A DNA stretch of 53,751 bases from RBG-16-66-20 sp049651845 (GTDB lineage: Bacteria; Pseudomonadota; Gammaproteobacteria; Burkholderiales; SG8-39), in assembly GCA_049651845.1 (NCBI GenBank), contig JBASCW010000062.1:1-53751 (forward strand), written 5' to 3'. A model generated the notes under the pieces. It was not told the origin of the DNA. It was given only the letters and a program-made list of their open reading frames with translations, and searched no databases. A program made the translations under genes and the position numbers. This document shows, piece by piece, positions 16,868 through 25,240 of the stretch (positions within the stretch are counted from its first letter, which is position 1; every line of letters starts with the position of its first letter).

Positions 16868-17113
16868 ATGGACACCCTCGCCCGCATCAAAGACCTCGCC
16901 ACCAAGGAGCTGCAGCTCGATCCCTCGAAGCTGGATCCGCAGGCGCCGCTCGCCGACCTCGGCATCGACTCGCTCACCTTCATCGAGTTCATGTTCAAGA
17001 TCGAGGACGAGTTCGGCGTCAAGGTCTCTGACGAGGACTTGCGCGGCATCAAGTGCCTGGCCGACCTGGAGCGCCACGTCGCCGCGTCGCTGCAGGCGGC
17101 GGGCAAGGCCTGA
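16868..17113 (+). CDS. Acyl carrier protein
   Basis: The 81-residue protein is a stand-alone acyl carrier protein. The phosphopantetheine attachment serine is in LGIDSLTFIEFMFKIEDEF, and the helix 3 region VSDEDLRGIKCLADLERHV is typical. The ATG at 16868 fits the family N-terminus. It is followed after 15 nt by a ketosynthase gene in the same direction, so the pair probably works together. It is more divergent than the housekeeping AcpP (its motif is GIDSLTFIE rather than GADSLDTVE), so I read it as a specialised ACP. Whether it serves lipid, polyunsaturated-chain or secondary-metabolite synthesis cannot be told here. Confidence 0.88.
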   Translation: MDTLARIKDLATKELQLDPSKLDPQAPLADLGIDSLTFIEFMFKIEDEFGVKVSDEDLRGIKCLADLERHVAASLQAAGKA

Positions 17114-17128
17114 GCGCCGGGAGTCGCG

Positions 17129-18382
17129 ATGGCGGCAGGAACTGCGATGCAGTTGCGCCGCGTCGCAGTAACGGGCATCGGCGTCGTCTGCGCGCTCGGC
17201 AACGACCTCGCTGAATTCCGCCGCGCGCTCGCCGAAGCGCGCTCGGGCGTGCGCGCGCTGCCGCCCGAAATCGCGATGGGATCGGGGGTGCAGGTGGGCG
17301 CGCTCGCCCATTTCGATCCTTCGGCGCACTTCAAGGGACCCGAGGCCGGATCGCTCGATCGTGTGTCGCAGTTCGCGCTCACGGCCGCCGCCGAAGCGCT
17401 CGCCGCTAGCCGGCTCGACCTCGCCTCGGCCGACCGCAACCGCATCGGCGTGTACTGGGGTACCGGCATGGGTGGCGCGCACACGCTGGAAACGGCCTAC
17501 AGCACGGTCTACGGCAAGAACGACTTCCGCCTGCGCCCGCTGTCGGTGGTGATGGCGATGAACAACGCGGCCGGCTCGAACGTCGCAGTGAAATGGGGCC
17601 TGCGCGGGCCGTTCGCGAACTTCTCCACCGCCTGCTCGTCCTCGGCGATGGCGATCGGCGAGGCGATGCACACCATCGCGAGCGGCCGCGCCGACGCCGT
17701 GGTCGCGGGCGGCGCCGAGGCGCTGCTCACGCCCGGCATGCTCGCCGCCTGGCAGGCGCTGCGCACGCTCGCGCCCGCCGACGCCGCCGACGCCTCCGCT
17801 TCCTGCAAGCCCTTCGACAAGCGCCGCGGCGGCCTGGTGCTCGGCGAAGGCGCGGCAGCGCTGGTGCTGGAAGAGGAATCGCACGCACGCGCGCGCGGCG
17901 CGACCATCCACGCGCTCATCACCGGCTACGGCAACTCCTGCGACGCGGTGCACATGTCCAAGCCCGACCGTGACGGCCAGGTGCGCGCGATGAAAGAAGC
18001 GCTGGCGGAATCCGGCGTAGCGCCCGACGCCATCGGCTACATCAACGCCCACGGCACCGCGACCATCGTGGGCGACGTGGTCGAGTGCGAAGCGATCAAG
18101 GCGGTGTTCGGCGATGCCGCGGCGCGCATCCCGGTGAGCTCCACCAAGTCCATGCACGGCCACCTGCTCGGCGGCGCCGGCGCCCTCGAAATGGCCGCTG
18201 CGCTGATGCCCTTCAGCGAAGGCGTGCTGCCGCCTACCGCGAACCTCGAGCAAATCGATCCCGCCTGCGCGGTACGCCACGTGCCGATGAAAGCGGAAAA
18301 GGTGGAGATCCCGCGCGCCGTGATGTCGAACTCGTTCGCCTTCGGCGGCTCGAACGTAGTGCTGATCGCGGAGCGCGTTTAG
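17129..18382 (+). CDS. Beta-ketoacyl-ACP synthase, KAS I/II (FabF-like)
   Basis: The 417-residue enzyme should condense malonyl-ACP with an acyl chain. Its Cys-His-His triad is complete: cysteine in NFSTACSSSAMA, histidine in INAHGTATIVGD and histidine in SSTKSMHGHLLGGAG. The glycine-rich C-terminus NSFAFGGSNVVLI is also typical. GGGAG at 17119-17123 lies 5 nt before the ATG at 17129, which supports that start over an internal ATG at 17147. It is probably a dedicated partner of the ACP encoded just upstream. No ketoreductase, dehydratase or thioesterase lies nearby, so the pathway is incomplete in this window. Confidence 0.9.
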   Translation: MAAGTAMQLRRVAVTGIGVVCALGNDLAEFRRALAEARSGVRALPPEIAMGSGVQVGALAHFDPSAHFKGPEAGSLDRVSQFALTAAAEALAASRLDLASADRNRIGVYWGTGMGGAHTLETAYSTVYGKNDFRLRPLSVVMAMNNAAGSNVAVKWGLRGPFANFSTACSSSAMAIGEAMHTIASGRADAVVAGGAEALLTPGMLAAWQALRTLAPADAADASASCKPFDKRRGGLVLGEGAAALVLEEESHARARGATIHALITGYGNSCDAVHMSKPDRDGQVRAMKEALAESGVAPDAIGYINAHGTATIVGDVVECEAIKAVFGDAAARIPVSSTKSMHGHLLGGAGALEMAAALMPFSEGVLPPTANLEQIDPACAVRHVPMKAEKVEIPRAVMSNSFAFGGSNVVLIAERV

Positions 18383-18387
18383 CCAGT

Positions 18388-19530
18388 CTAGCTTGCGTTC
18401 GAGTTGCTCCCGACTTCAAGCTCTGGCCACCACCGAATCAATCTGGCTTTTATGCCAGCCAGAATCGAGTCCTGACCCTGCAGCGCGCTAAGCATATTCG
18501 CCGGCACCACCTTAAAGGCATGATGTGCGAGCTGATCGGGCGAGACTCTGATGAACTTCTGCACAGACACCGGAGAAATCGGCTTCGCACTCGAAGCATC
18601 GAGATCGAAAACACAAATATGCGCATTCGGCTGGGGCGTGCCTCGCTGCATCGAAGACTTGAGTTCGTAGGTACCGTCACTAAGCCGTTCAAGCGAAGGC
18701 TTACCGAGAAACGGCTGCCAGCTGTCCCAGACGGCTTGAGGAATCGCAAGCACCGTTCCCGCTGCCGCTGCTTTTCCGCCGAGTTCGAACTTCAGCATCA
18801 TCTGGTAGAACGTGCGCTTAAACACGTTTGCGATGTTCGGGCCTTCAATGTCTTCGGCGGCCCACGCCTGATCCTTTCGAAGAGCTTCGGAAAATTTCTT
18901 CTTGTGCAACCGAAAGGCGTCCCGCAGATTCGCTACCGCTTTCTTGTACGAACCATGGAAATCCATCGTCTGGACCTCCAATATCCCGTACCGACCAAGC
19001 GCATATCGTCCGGAAGTGTGCAAGATCTCAACTATCGTGATATCGAACGCCATTTCAGGCGATCTATCCGAACCGAGGATTGATATCTCGCCTCCCAACT
19101 TGTCCTGGAAGAACAGATATCCGCGTCCTGCATTGCGCACAGACTTCTGAAAAGCTTGTCTTGCCCACGCGTCCGATAACAAAGATGCCGGAGTAGGCCG
19201 CGCAGGTGGCTTGTCGGAGAAGATCTTTTCGCAGGCGTCGGTGACTATTCCTGAGTCAATTACACGGTACGGGCACGCCAGCCAATCCTGGCGCGGCCCG
19301 TTGCTTGATGCATTGATCGTGCAGACTCCGAGCGAATTCTCGTTCTTGACGCACTTTGCAGGTGATCTGAGCACGGTGCTCAGAAAAGGGCATGTGTCGT
19401 ATCCGGACTTCGGAAATTTGCCAACATCAAGCCGAACAACTGGATAGATGCGCTGCCCGAGCCATTCGCTGACGTAGTTCCCCTTCTCCGGCGACGCTGT
19501 CTTGCTCTTCTTAGCGGGCTTCTTTGCCAT
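18388..19530 (-). CDS. NotI-family type II restriction endonuclease
   Basis: The 380-residue protein resembles NotI over its whole length as I recall that sequence. Shared features are the opening SEWLGQRIYPVV, four cysteines (Cys47, 60, 70 and 86) with the 13/10/16 spacing of the NotI iron site, FFQDKLGGEIS, and the nuclease core with Asp163 then GILEVQTMDFHGSYK, giving Glu185-x-Gln187 in place of the usual ExK. EGPNIANVFKRTFYQM and AIPQAVWDSW also match. NotI cuts GCGGCCGC; the same specificity here is inference. The start at 19530 opens with a Lys-rich stretch. It overlaps the methyltransferase stop by 20 nt. The DNA is visibly less GC-rich than its neighbours, a sign of transfer. Confidence 0.92.
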   Translation of the reverse strand: MAKKPAKKSKTASPEKGNYVSEWLGQRIYPVVRLDVGKFPKSGYDTCPFLSTVLRSPAKCVKNENSLGVCTINASSNGPRQDWLACPYRVIDSGIVTDACEKIFSDKPPARPTPASLLSDAWARQAFQKSVRNAGRGYLFFQDKLGGEISILGSDRSPEMAFDITIVEILHTSGRYALGRYGILEVQTMDFHGSYKKAVANLRDAFRLHKKKFSEALRKDQAWAAEDIEGPNIANVFKRTFYQMMLKFELGGKAAAAGTVLAIPQAVWDSWQPFLGKPSLERLSDGTYELKSSMQRGTPQPNAHICVFDLDASSAKPISPVSVQKFIRVSPDQLAHHAFKVVPANMLSALQGQDSILAGIKARLIRWWPELEVGSNSNAS

Positions 19531-20542
19531 ATGCGCCAAGCTTCGCACGGGCGACACGATAGAACTTTTCGCTTTTCTCAAAGCCGATAGCCCTACGTCC
19601 GAGCGCAAGGCTGGCTTCGAGGACTCTGCCAGTGCCGCAGAAAGGGTCGAGCACCAGACCCCTGGTAGGGCTGCTGGTCTGAATACGAGGTGCAATGAGC
19701 TTGAGCGGAAACGTCGCGGTGTGGTCGCCCTCGCCTGCTTCCACATTCACCGAAACCACGTCGTTCTTGCGTTCTTCGGCAGAAGCCAGTCGATAGTAAT
19801 ACTTGGGACGACCAAGCTTAGGTTTCTTGACGAAATGAAAGAAGTGTTCGTGCGCAAGTTTCAACCGGTCGCCTTCGGGGCGCGGCGTCGCGTTGGGCTT
19901 GTGCCAGATTAAATCGTTGCGCAGAATCCAGCCGCGGTCCTGGCACGCAATCGCAACACGAACGGGAATCAGCAGGAGCTGTTTTTCCTGCCTGATGCCA
20001 CCCAAAGGGGTTTTCCTCCGCTCCCGATGATGATTGGTGAGCCCTTGCCTACCGGAATCACGAATGCTCGACCAGCGCGCAAAGTACGTGTCTCCGATGT
20101 TGAGCCACAGATTCCCTGACGGCTTAAGCACTCGCTGAGCCTTGTGGATGATCTCGGCGATATGCGCGACATACCACTCCGGATATGGTTCGAGACCCAG
20201 CACACCACCAAGATCGCGATACCACTGATATCCACGGGAAACTGTTCCTAGGCGGCGAACCTTCGGAATGTCGTTGAACAGATCCCAGTTGTGGGACAGG
20301 TCGTAGGACCGATGGCCCCAGTACGGCGGGCTCGTAATCAGCAGGTCGATGCAGGCATCTGGCAACTTATCGAATAGATCGAAGGCGTCGCCTTGGAAGA
20401 CTTCTGCATAAAGCTGTCGCGGAAGATTTTCCGGGCGGGCGAGGCGGTCAGGTCGTTCCGCGCGCATCGATTCGGCTGCTTGTTCTTCTGGCCGTAGGTT
20501 CAAGTTCAGTTGGCGCATGAATGCTAGCGGTTCGGGCAGCAC
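19511..20542 (-). CDS. Beta-class DNA methyltransferase paired with the NotI-like nuclease (probably N4-cytosine)
   Basis: This 343-residue protein is the protective methylase of the restriction system. The order of motifs is permuted as in beta-class amino-methyltransferases: the catalytic TSPPYWG comes first (SPPY at 71-74) and the AdoMet-binding DPFCGTGRVLEAS lies near the C-terminus (299-305). SPPY rather than DPPY is typical of N4-cytosine methylases, so m4C is the likely product; N6-adenine cannot be excluded. The first start is a GTG at 20542, with an alternative ATG at 20518. Neither has a clear ribosome-binding site. The gene precedes and overlaps the nuclease gene, so methylation would come first in expression. 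Composition is AT-richer, like the nuclease. Confidence 0.92.
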   Translation of the reverse strand: MLPEPLAFMRQLNLNLRPEEQAAESMRAERPDRLARPENLPRQLYAEVFQGDAFDLFDKLPDACIDLLITSPPYWGHRSYDLSHNWDLFNDIPKVRRLGTVSRGYQWYRDLGGVLGLEPYPEWYVAHIAEIIHKAQRVLKPSGNLWLNIGDTYFARWSSIRDSGRQGLTNHHRERRKTPLGGIRQEKQLLLIPVRVAIACQDRGWILRNDLIWHKPNATPRPEGDRLKLAHEHFFHFVKKPKLGRPKYYYRLASAEERKNDVVSVNVEAGEGDHTATFPLKLIAPRIQTSSPTRGLVLDPFCGTGRVLEASLALGRRAIGFEKSEKFYRVARAKLGAYGKEAR

Positions 20543-20705
20543 AAATCCACAAGAAACCGGCTTGAGCGGCCGCCATGGCAGCGCGCACAGGAGCGCGGAT
20601 GGTCATGCGCTAGACAAGGGCGAACCGCTTCCTTCCGTCGTTAATCTGCTGAATCAACGCGACGGGGTGGCAAATGGCTGACAGAGATGTGGAAGCTTGA
20701 AGAAT

Positions 20706-20781
<76 letters not shown>

Positions 20782-20824
20782 TTAAGGCCGCGCCTGGGAA
20801 CCAGGCGCGTTTTGCAGGGGCCGA

Positions 20825-20830
20825 ATTATA
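20825..20830 (-). promoter_or_regulatory. -10 element for tRNA-Phe
   Basis: A perfect TATAAT on the minus strand lies just past the stop of the OmpR-type regulator gene and about 43 nt before the tRNA. A GC-rich hairpin (CGCCTGG, GAA, CCAGGCG) lies between it and the tRNA. Confidence 0.4.
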
Positions 20831-21502
20831 TCAAGCGGCGGCTTTTTCGAGGCTGTAGCCGAGGCCGCGCACGGTGACGATGCGCACGCCGCCGGGCTCG
20901 AGCTTCTTGCGCAGGCGGTGCACGTAGACCTCGATCGCGTTGCCCGAGACTTCCTCGCCCCACTCGCACAGATGCCCGACCAGCTGGTCCTTCGAGACCA
21001 GGCGCCCGGCGCGCTGCAGGAAGATCTCCAGCAGGCTCACTTCGCGCGCCGAGAGCTCGATCGGCTCGCCGTTGATCTTCGCGACGCGGCCGACCTGGTC
21101 GTAGGTGAGCGCGCCGTGCCGCAGCAGCGTCGGGCTGCCGGCCATGCCGCGGCGCGTGAGCGCGCGCACGCGCGCTTCCAGCTCGGCGAGCTCGAAGGGC
21201 TTGGGCATGTAGTCGTCGGCGCCCGCGTCGAGGCCGCGCACGCGGTCGTGCACGCCGTCGAGCGCCGTGAGGATCAGCACCGGCATGCGCGAATCGCGCC
21301 CGCGCAGGCGGCGCAGCACTTCGAGCCCGGATTTCTTCGGCAGGCCGAGGTCGAGGATCAGCAGGTCGAACTCGTTGGCGTCGAGCGCGCTGTCGGCCTC
21401 TACGCCGGTCTTCACCCAGTCCACCGCGTAGCCCGACTGGCGTAGCGTGGCCGTCAGGCCGTCGGCCAGTACCGCGTCGTCTTCAGCGACCAGAATGCGC
21501 AT
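20831..21502 (-). CDS. OmpR/QseB-family response regulator without adjacent kinase
   Basis: The 223-residue protein has a receiver (residues 1-118, Asp51 in LLILDLGLPKKSG, KPF switch motif) and an OmpR-type winged helix (about 128-220; LSAREVSLLEIFLQRAGRLVSK, then GNAIEVYVHRLRKKL). It most resembles the QseB/PmrA/TctD group. The ATG at 21502 is preceded by GGAGGAGGG, a strong ribosome-binding site. No histidine kinase gene is adjacent: tRNA-Phe lies downstream and groEL upstream. Its partner kinase must be elsewhere or the gene has been separated from it by insertion of the nearby restriction cassette. The second option is inference. Confidence 0.92.
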   Translation of the reverse strand: MRILVAEDDAVLADGLTATLRQSGYAVDWVKTGVEADSALDANEFDLLILDLGLPKKSGLEVLRRLRGRDSRMPVLILTALDGVHDRVRGLDAGADDYMPKPFELAELEARVRALTRRGMAGSPTLLRHGALTYDQVGRVAKINGEPIELSAREVSLLEIFLQRAGRLVSKDQLVGHLCEWGEEVSGNAIEVYVHRLRKKLEPGGVRIVTVRGLGYSLEKAAA

Positions 21503-21530
21503 CGCCCCCTCCTCCGCGGTTAAGTCTAAA

Positions 21531-21563
21531 CCAAAAGAAAAGGGGCCCTCGCGGGCCCCTCTT
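21531..21563 (-). terminator. Rho-independent terminator after groEL
   Basis: On the minus strand the arms AGGGGCCC (21553-21560) and GGGCCCCT (21541-21548) enclose a 4-nt loop and run into TTTTCTTTT. It lies 24 nt past the groEL stop and separates groESL from the regulator gene. Confidence 0.85.
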
Positions 21564-21586
21564 CTGGACATTCAGCTTGCGCCGAA

Positions 21587-23245
<1,659 letters not shown>

Positions 23246-23306
23246 TGCGATTTCTCCTGTTGGCTTTTGTCTGGTGTTCTGTGCGGTGTGCCGGGCGGCT
23301 CGAGGC

Positions 23307-23594
23307 TTACTCGATCACGCCCATGAGGTCTTCCTCGCGCATGACGAGCAGCTCCTCGCCCTTGACTTTCACGGTCTGGCCCGAGTACTTGCCGAATAGC
23401 ACCTTGTCGCCGACTTTCACGTCGAGCGGGATCAGCTTGCCGGCGTCGTCTTTTTTGCCCTTGCCCACGGCGATGATTTCGCCCTGGTCGGGCTTCTCGG
23501 CTGCGGTGTCGGGAATCACGATCCCGCCGGCGGACTTGCGCTCTTCCTCGATGCGCTTGACGATGACGCGGTCGTGCAAAGGACGGATCTTCAT
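23307..23594 (-). CDS. groES: 10-kDa co-chaperonin GroES
   Basis: GroES caps the GroEL ring. The 95-residue protein begins KIRPLHDRVIVKRIEEE and contains GGIVIPDTAAEKP, the mobile-loop region. I chose the ATG at 23594 over an in-frame ATG four codons upstream because GGAG lies at the right distance and the family starts MKIRPL. The gene leads the groESL operon and lies 74 nt from a CIRCE operator. Confidence 0.98.
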   Translation of the reverse strand: MKIRPLHDRVIVKRIEEERKSAGGIVIPDTAAEKPDQGEIIAVGKGKKDDAGKLIPLDVKVGDKVLFGKYSGQTVKVKGEELLVMREEDLMGVIE

Positions 23595-23667
23595 ACAGTT
23601 CTCCAATAGATTCGTTAGTGTTTACAACGGCTTACTTAAATCCTGGCGCTGCCGCCGAGCCGTGCTG

Positions 23668-23694
23668 TTAGCACTCGGCCTTGGCGAGTGCCAA
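23668..23694. promoter_or_regulatory. CIRCE operator (HrcA binding site)
   Basis: TTAGCACTC-N9-GAGTGCCAA matches the CIRCE consensus TTAGCACTC-N9-GAGTGCTAA with a single mismatch. HrcA, a heat-inactivated repressor, binds this site. It abuts the -10 of the groES promoter and would overlap the start of transcription. Confidence 0.95.
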
Positions 23695-23722
23695 TGATAA
23701 CGGCAGAGCCGGGCGATTTCAA
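23694..23722 (-). promoter_or_regulatory. groESL promoter
   Basis: On the minus strand TTGAAA (23717-23722) and TATCAT (23694-23699) are separated by exactly 17 nt, a good vegetative promoter. The same start also reads CTTGAAA, which matches the -35 of heat-shock sigma factor RpoH, so dual use is possible. The -10 runs into the CIRCE element. Confidence 0.75.
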
Positions 23723-23743
23723 GTGACCACTAGAATCCACCGG

Positions 23744-25174
23744 ATGGGAGGCCGGAGCTTTCTTTTCCTGCTGATGGCGGCGGCAGCCTTCGCCGTTCAG
23801 GCGCAGGGCGCGCTACCCGACAGCGTCCAGCGCGCGCTCGAGGCCGCGAAGATCCCGGCGGCCAGCGTCGCGGTCGTGGTGCAGGAGGTCGGCGCGCCGC
23901 AGCTGATCCTGCGCGCGAATTCGGCGGCGGCGATGAACCCCGCCTCGGTGATGAAGCTGGTCACGACCTACGCGGCGCTCGAGCAGCTCGGGCCCGCGTT
24001 CCGCTGGCGGACCGAGGCCTGGGTGGCGGGCACGCTCAGCGACGGCGTGCTCGACGGCGACCTGGTGCTGCGCGGACGCGGCGATCCGAAGCTCGACCTC
24101 GAAGCGTTCTGGCGCCTGGTGCGCGCGCTGCGCGGCAAGGGCCTGCGCGAGATCCGCGGCGGCCTGGTGCTCGATCGCAGCTACTTCGAGCGCGCGGCCG
24201 GCGACCCGGGACGCTTCGACGGCGATCCCTTCCGTCCGTACAACGTGCTGCCCGACGCGCTGCTGGTGAACTACAAGTCGCTGCGCTTCGTGTTCGTGCC
24301 CGAGCCCGAGCGCGCCGGCGTGCGTGTCTACGTAGAGCCGCATCCGCCGTCGCTCGAGCTGATCAACGTGCTCAGACTCGCCGAGGGCGGCTGCCCGGAG
24401 GGTTCGGCGTTCCGCGCGATGCTCAAGCCCAGCTTCGACCCGGCGCGGCCGCGCGTGATCTTCGCGGGCCAGTACCCGCAGCGCTGCGGCGAGGGACACC
24501 TCAACGTGGCGCTGCTCGAGCCCAACGATCAGGTGGCCGGCGTGCTGCGCCAGTTCTGGGCCGAGAGCGGCGGCGTCTGGACCGGCGGCGGCGACGACGC
24601 CGTGCGCGAGGGCGCGGTGCCCAAGGACGCGCGCCTGCTGCACGTGCACGAGTCGCAGCCGCTCGCCGAGATCGTGCGCGATACCAACAAGTTCTCGAAC
24701 AACATCATGGCGCGCCACCTGTTCCTGACGCTCGGCGCCGAATCGAACGGCCATCCCGCGAGCGCCCAGAAGGCGGCCGCGGCGATCCGCGCCTGGCTCG
24801 CGCAGAAGAAGATCGCGGCGCCGGAGCTGGTGCTGGAGAACGGCTCGGGCCTGTCGCGCGCCGAGCGCATCAGCGCGGACAACCTCGCCGCGATGCTGCA
24901 GGCGGCGTGGAAGAGCGCCGTGATGCCGGAATTCATCGCCTCGATGCCGCTCGCCGCAGTGGACGGCACGATGCGCAAGCGCCTGAAGGGCGAAGGCGTC
25001 GCCGGGCAGGCGCACATCAAGACCGGCTTGCTCGCGGAAGTCCGCGGCATGGCCGGCTACGTGCTCGGTCGCAGCGGCCAGCGCGCGGTGGTGGTAATGC
25101 TGGTGAACCATCCCAACGCGCACCAGGCGCAGCCGGCGATGGACGCGCTGCTCAACTGGGTCTACGAGCGATAG
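23744..25174 (+). CDS. dacB: D-alanyl-D-alanine carboxypeptidase/endopeptidase (PBP4, peptidase S13)
   Basis: DacB trims and opens peptidoglycan cross-links in the periplasm. The 476-residue protein starts with a signal peptide (GGRSFLFLLMAAAAFAVQAQ). The three penicillin-binding motifs are present: SVMK with the acylated Ser68, SNN in KFSNNIMARHL, and KTG in HIKTGLLAEVRG. The large insert between the first two motifs is typical of class C PBPs. I chose the ATG at 23744 because the signal peptide starts there. TAGAAT ends only 7 nt before it and no Shine-Dalgarno is visible, so the mRNA may be leaderless. The stop codon lies inside a long inverted repeat. Confidence 0.93.
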   Translation: MGGRSFLFLLMAAAAFAVQAQGALPDSVQRALEAAKIPAASVAVVVQEVGAPQLILRANSAAAMNPASVMKLVTTYAALEQLGPAFRWRTEAWVAGTLSDGVLDGDLVLRGRGDPKLDLEAFWRLVRALRGKGLREIRGGLVLDRSYFERAAGDPGRFDGDPFRPYNVLPDALLVNYKSLRFVFVPEPERAGVRVYVEPHPPSLELINVLRLAEGGCPEGSAFRAMLKPSFDPARPRVIFAGQYPQRCGEGHLNVALLEPNDQVAGVLRQFWAESGGVWTGGGDDAVREGAVPKDARLLHVHESQPLAEIVRDTNKFSNNIMARHLFLTLGAESNGHPASAQKAAAAIRAWLAQKKIAAPELVLENGSGLSRAERISADNLAAMLQAAWKSAVMPEFIASMPLAAVDGTMRKRLKGEGVAGQAHIKTGLLAEVRGMAGYVLGRSGQRAVVVMLVNHPNAHQAQPAMDALLNWVYER

Positions 25175-25233
25175 GAAAAGGGGGTCAGAGCAACATTTCA
25201 GAAACTGAAATATTGCTCTGACCCCCTTTTCCT
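25173..25233. repeat. 28-bp inverted repeat with 5-nt loop (REP-like, probable bidirectional terminator)
   Basis: The arms 25173-25200 and 25206-25233 pair over 28 positions with a single C-A mismatch (25194/25212) around the loop GAAAC. The unit contains the core GGGGTCAGAGCAA. It includes the last bases of the dacB stop and ends 7 nt before the ubiD stop, so it can terminate both converging genes. I recall near-identical palindromes between genes in other betaproteobacteria, which points to a dispersed REP-type element. Confidence 0.85.
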
Positions 25234-25240
25234 ACTTTTT

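Noticed and set aside
23246..23306. A separate promoter or terminator between groES and groEL.
   Set aside because: The 61-nt gap has no hairpin with a T-tract and no good -10/-35 pair, so the genes are best read as one transcript.
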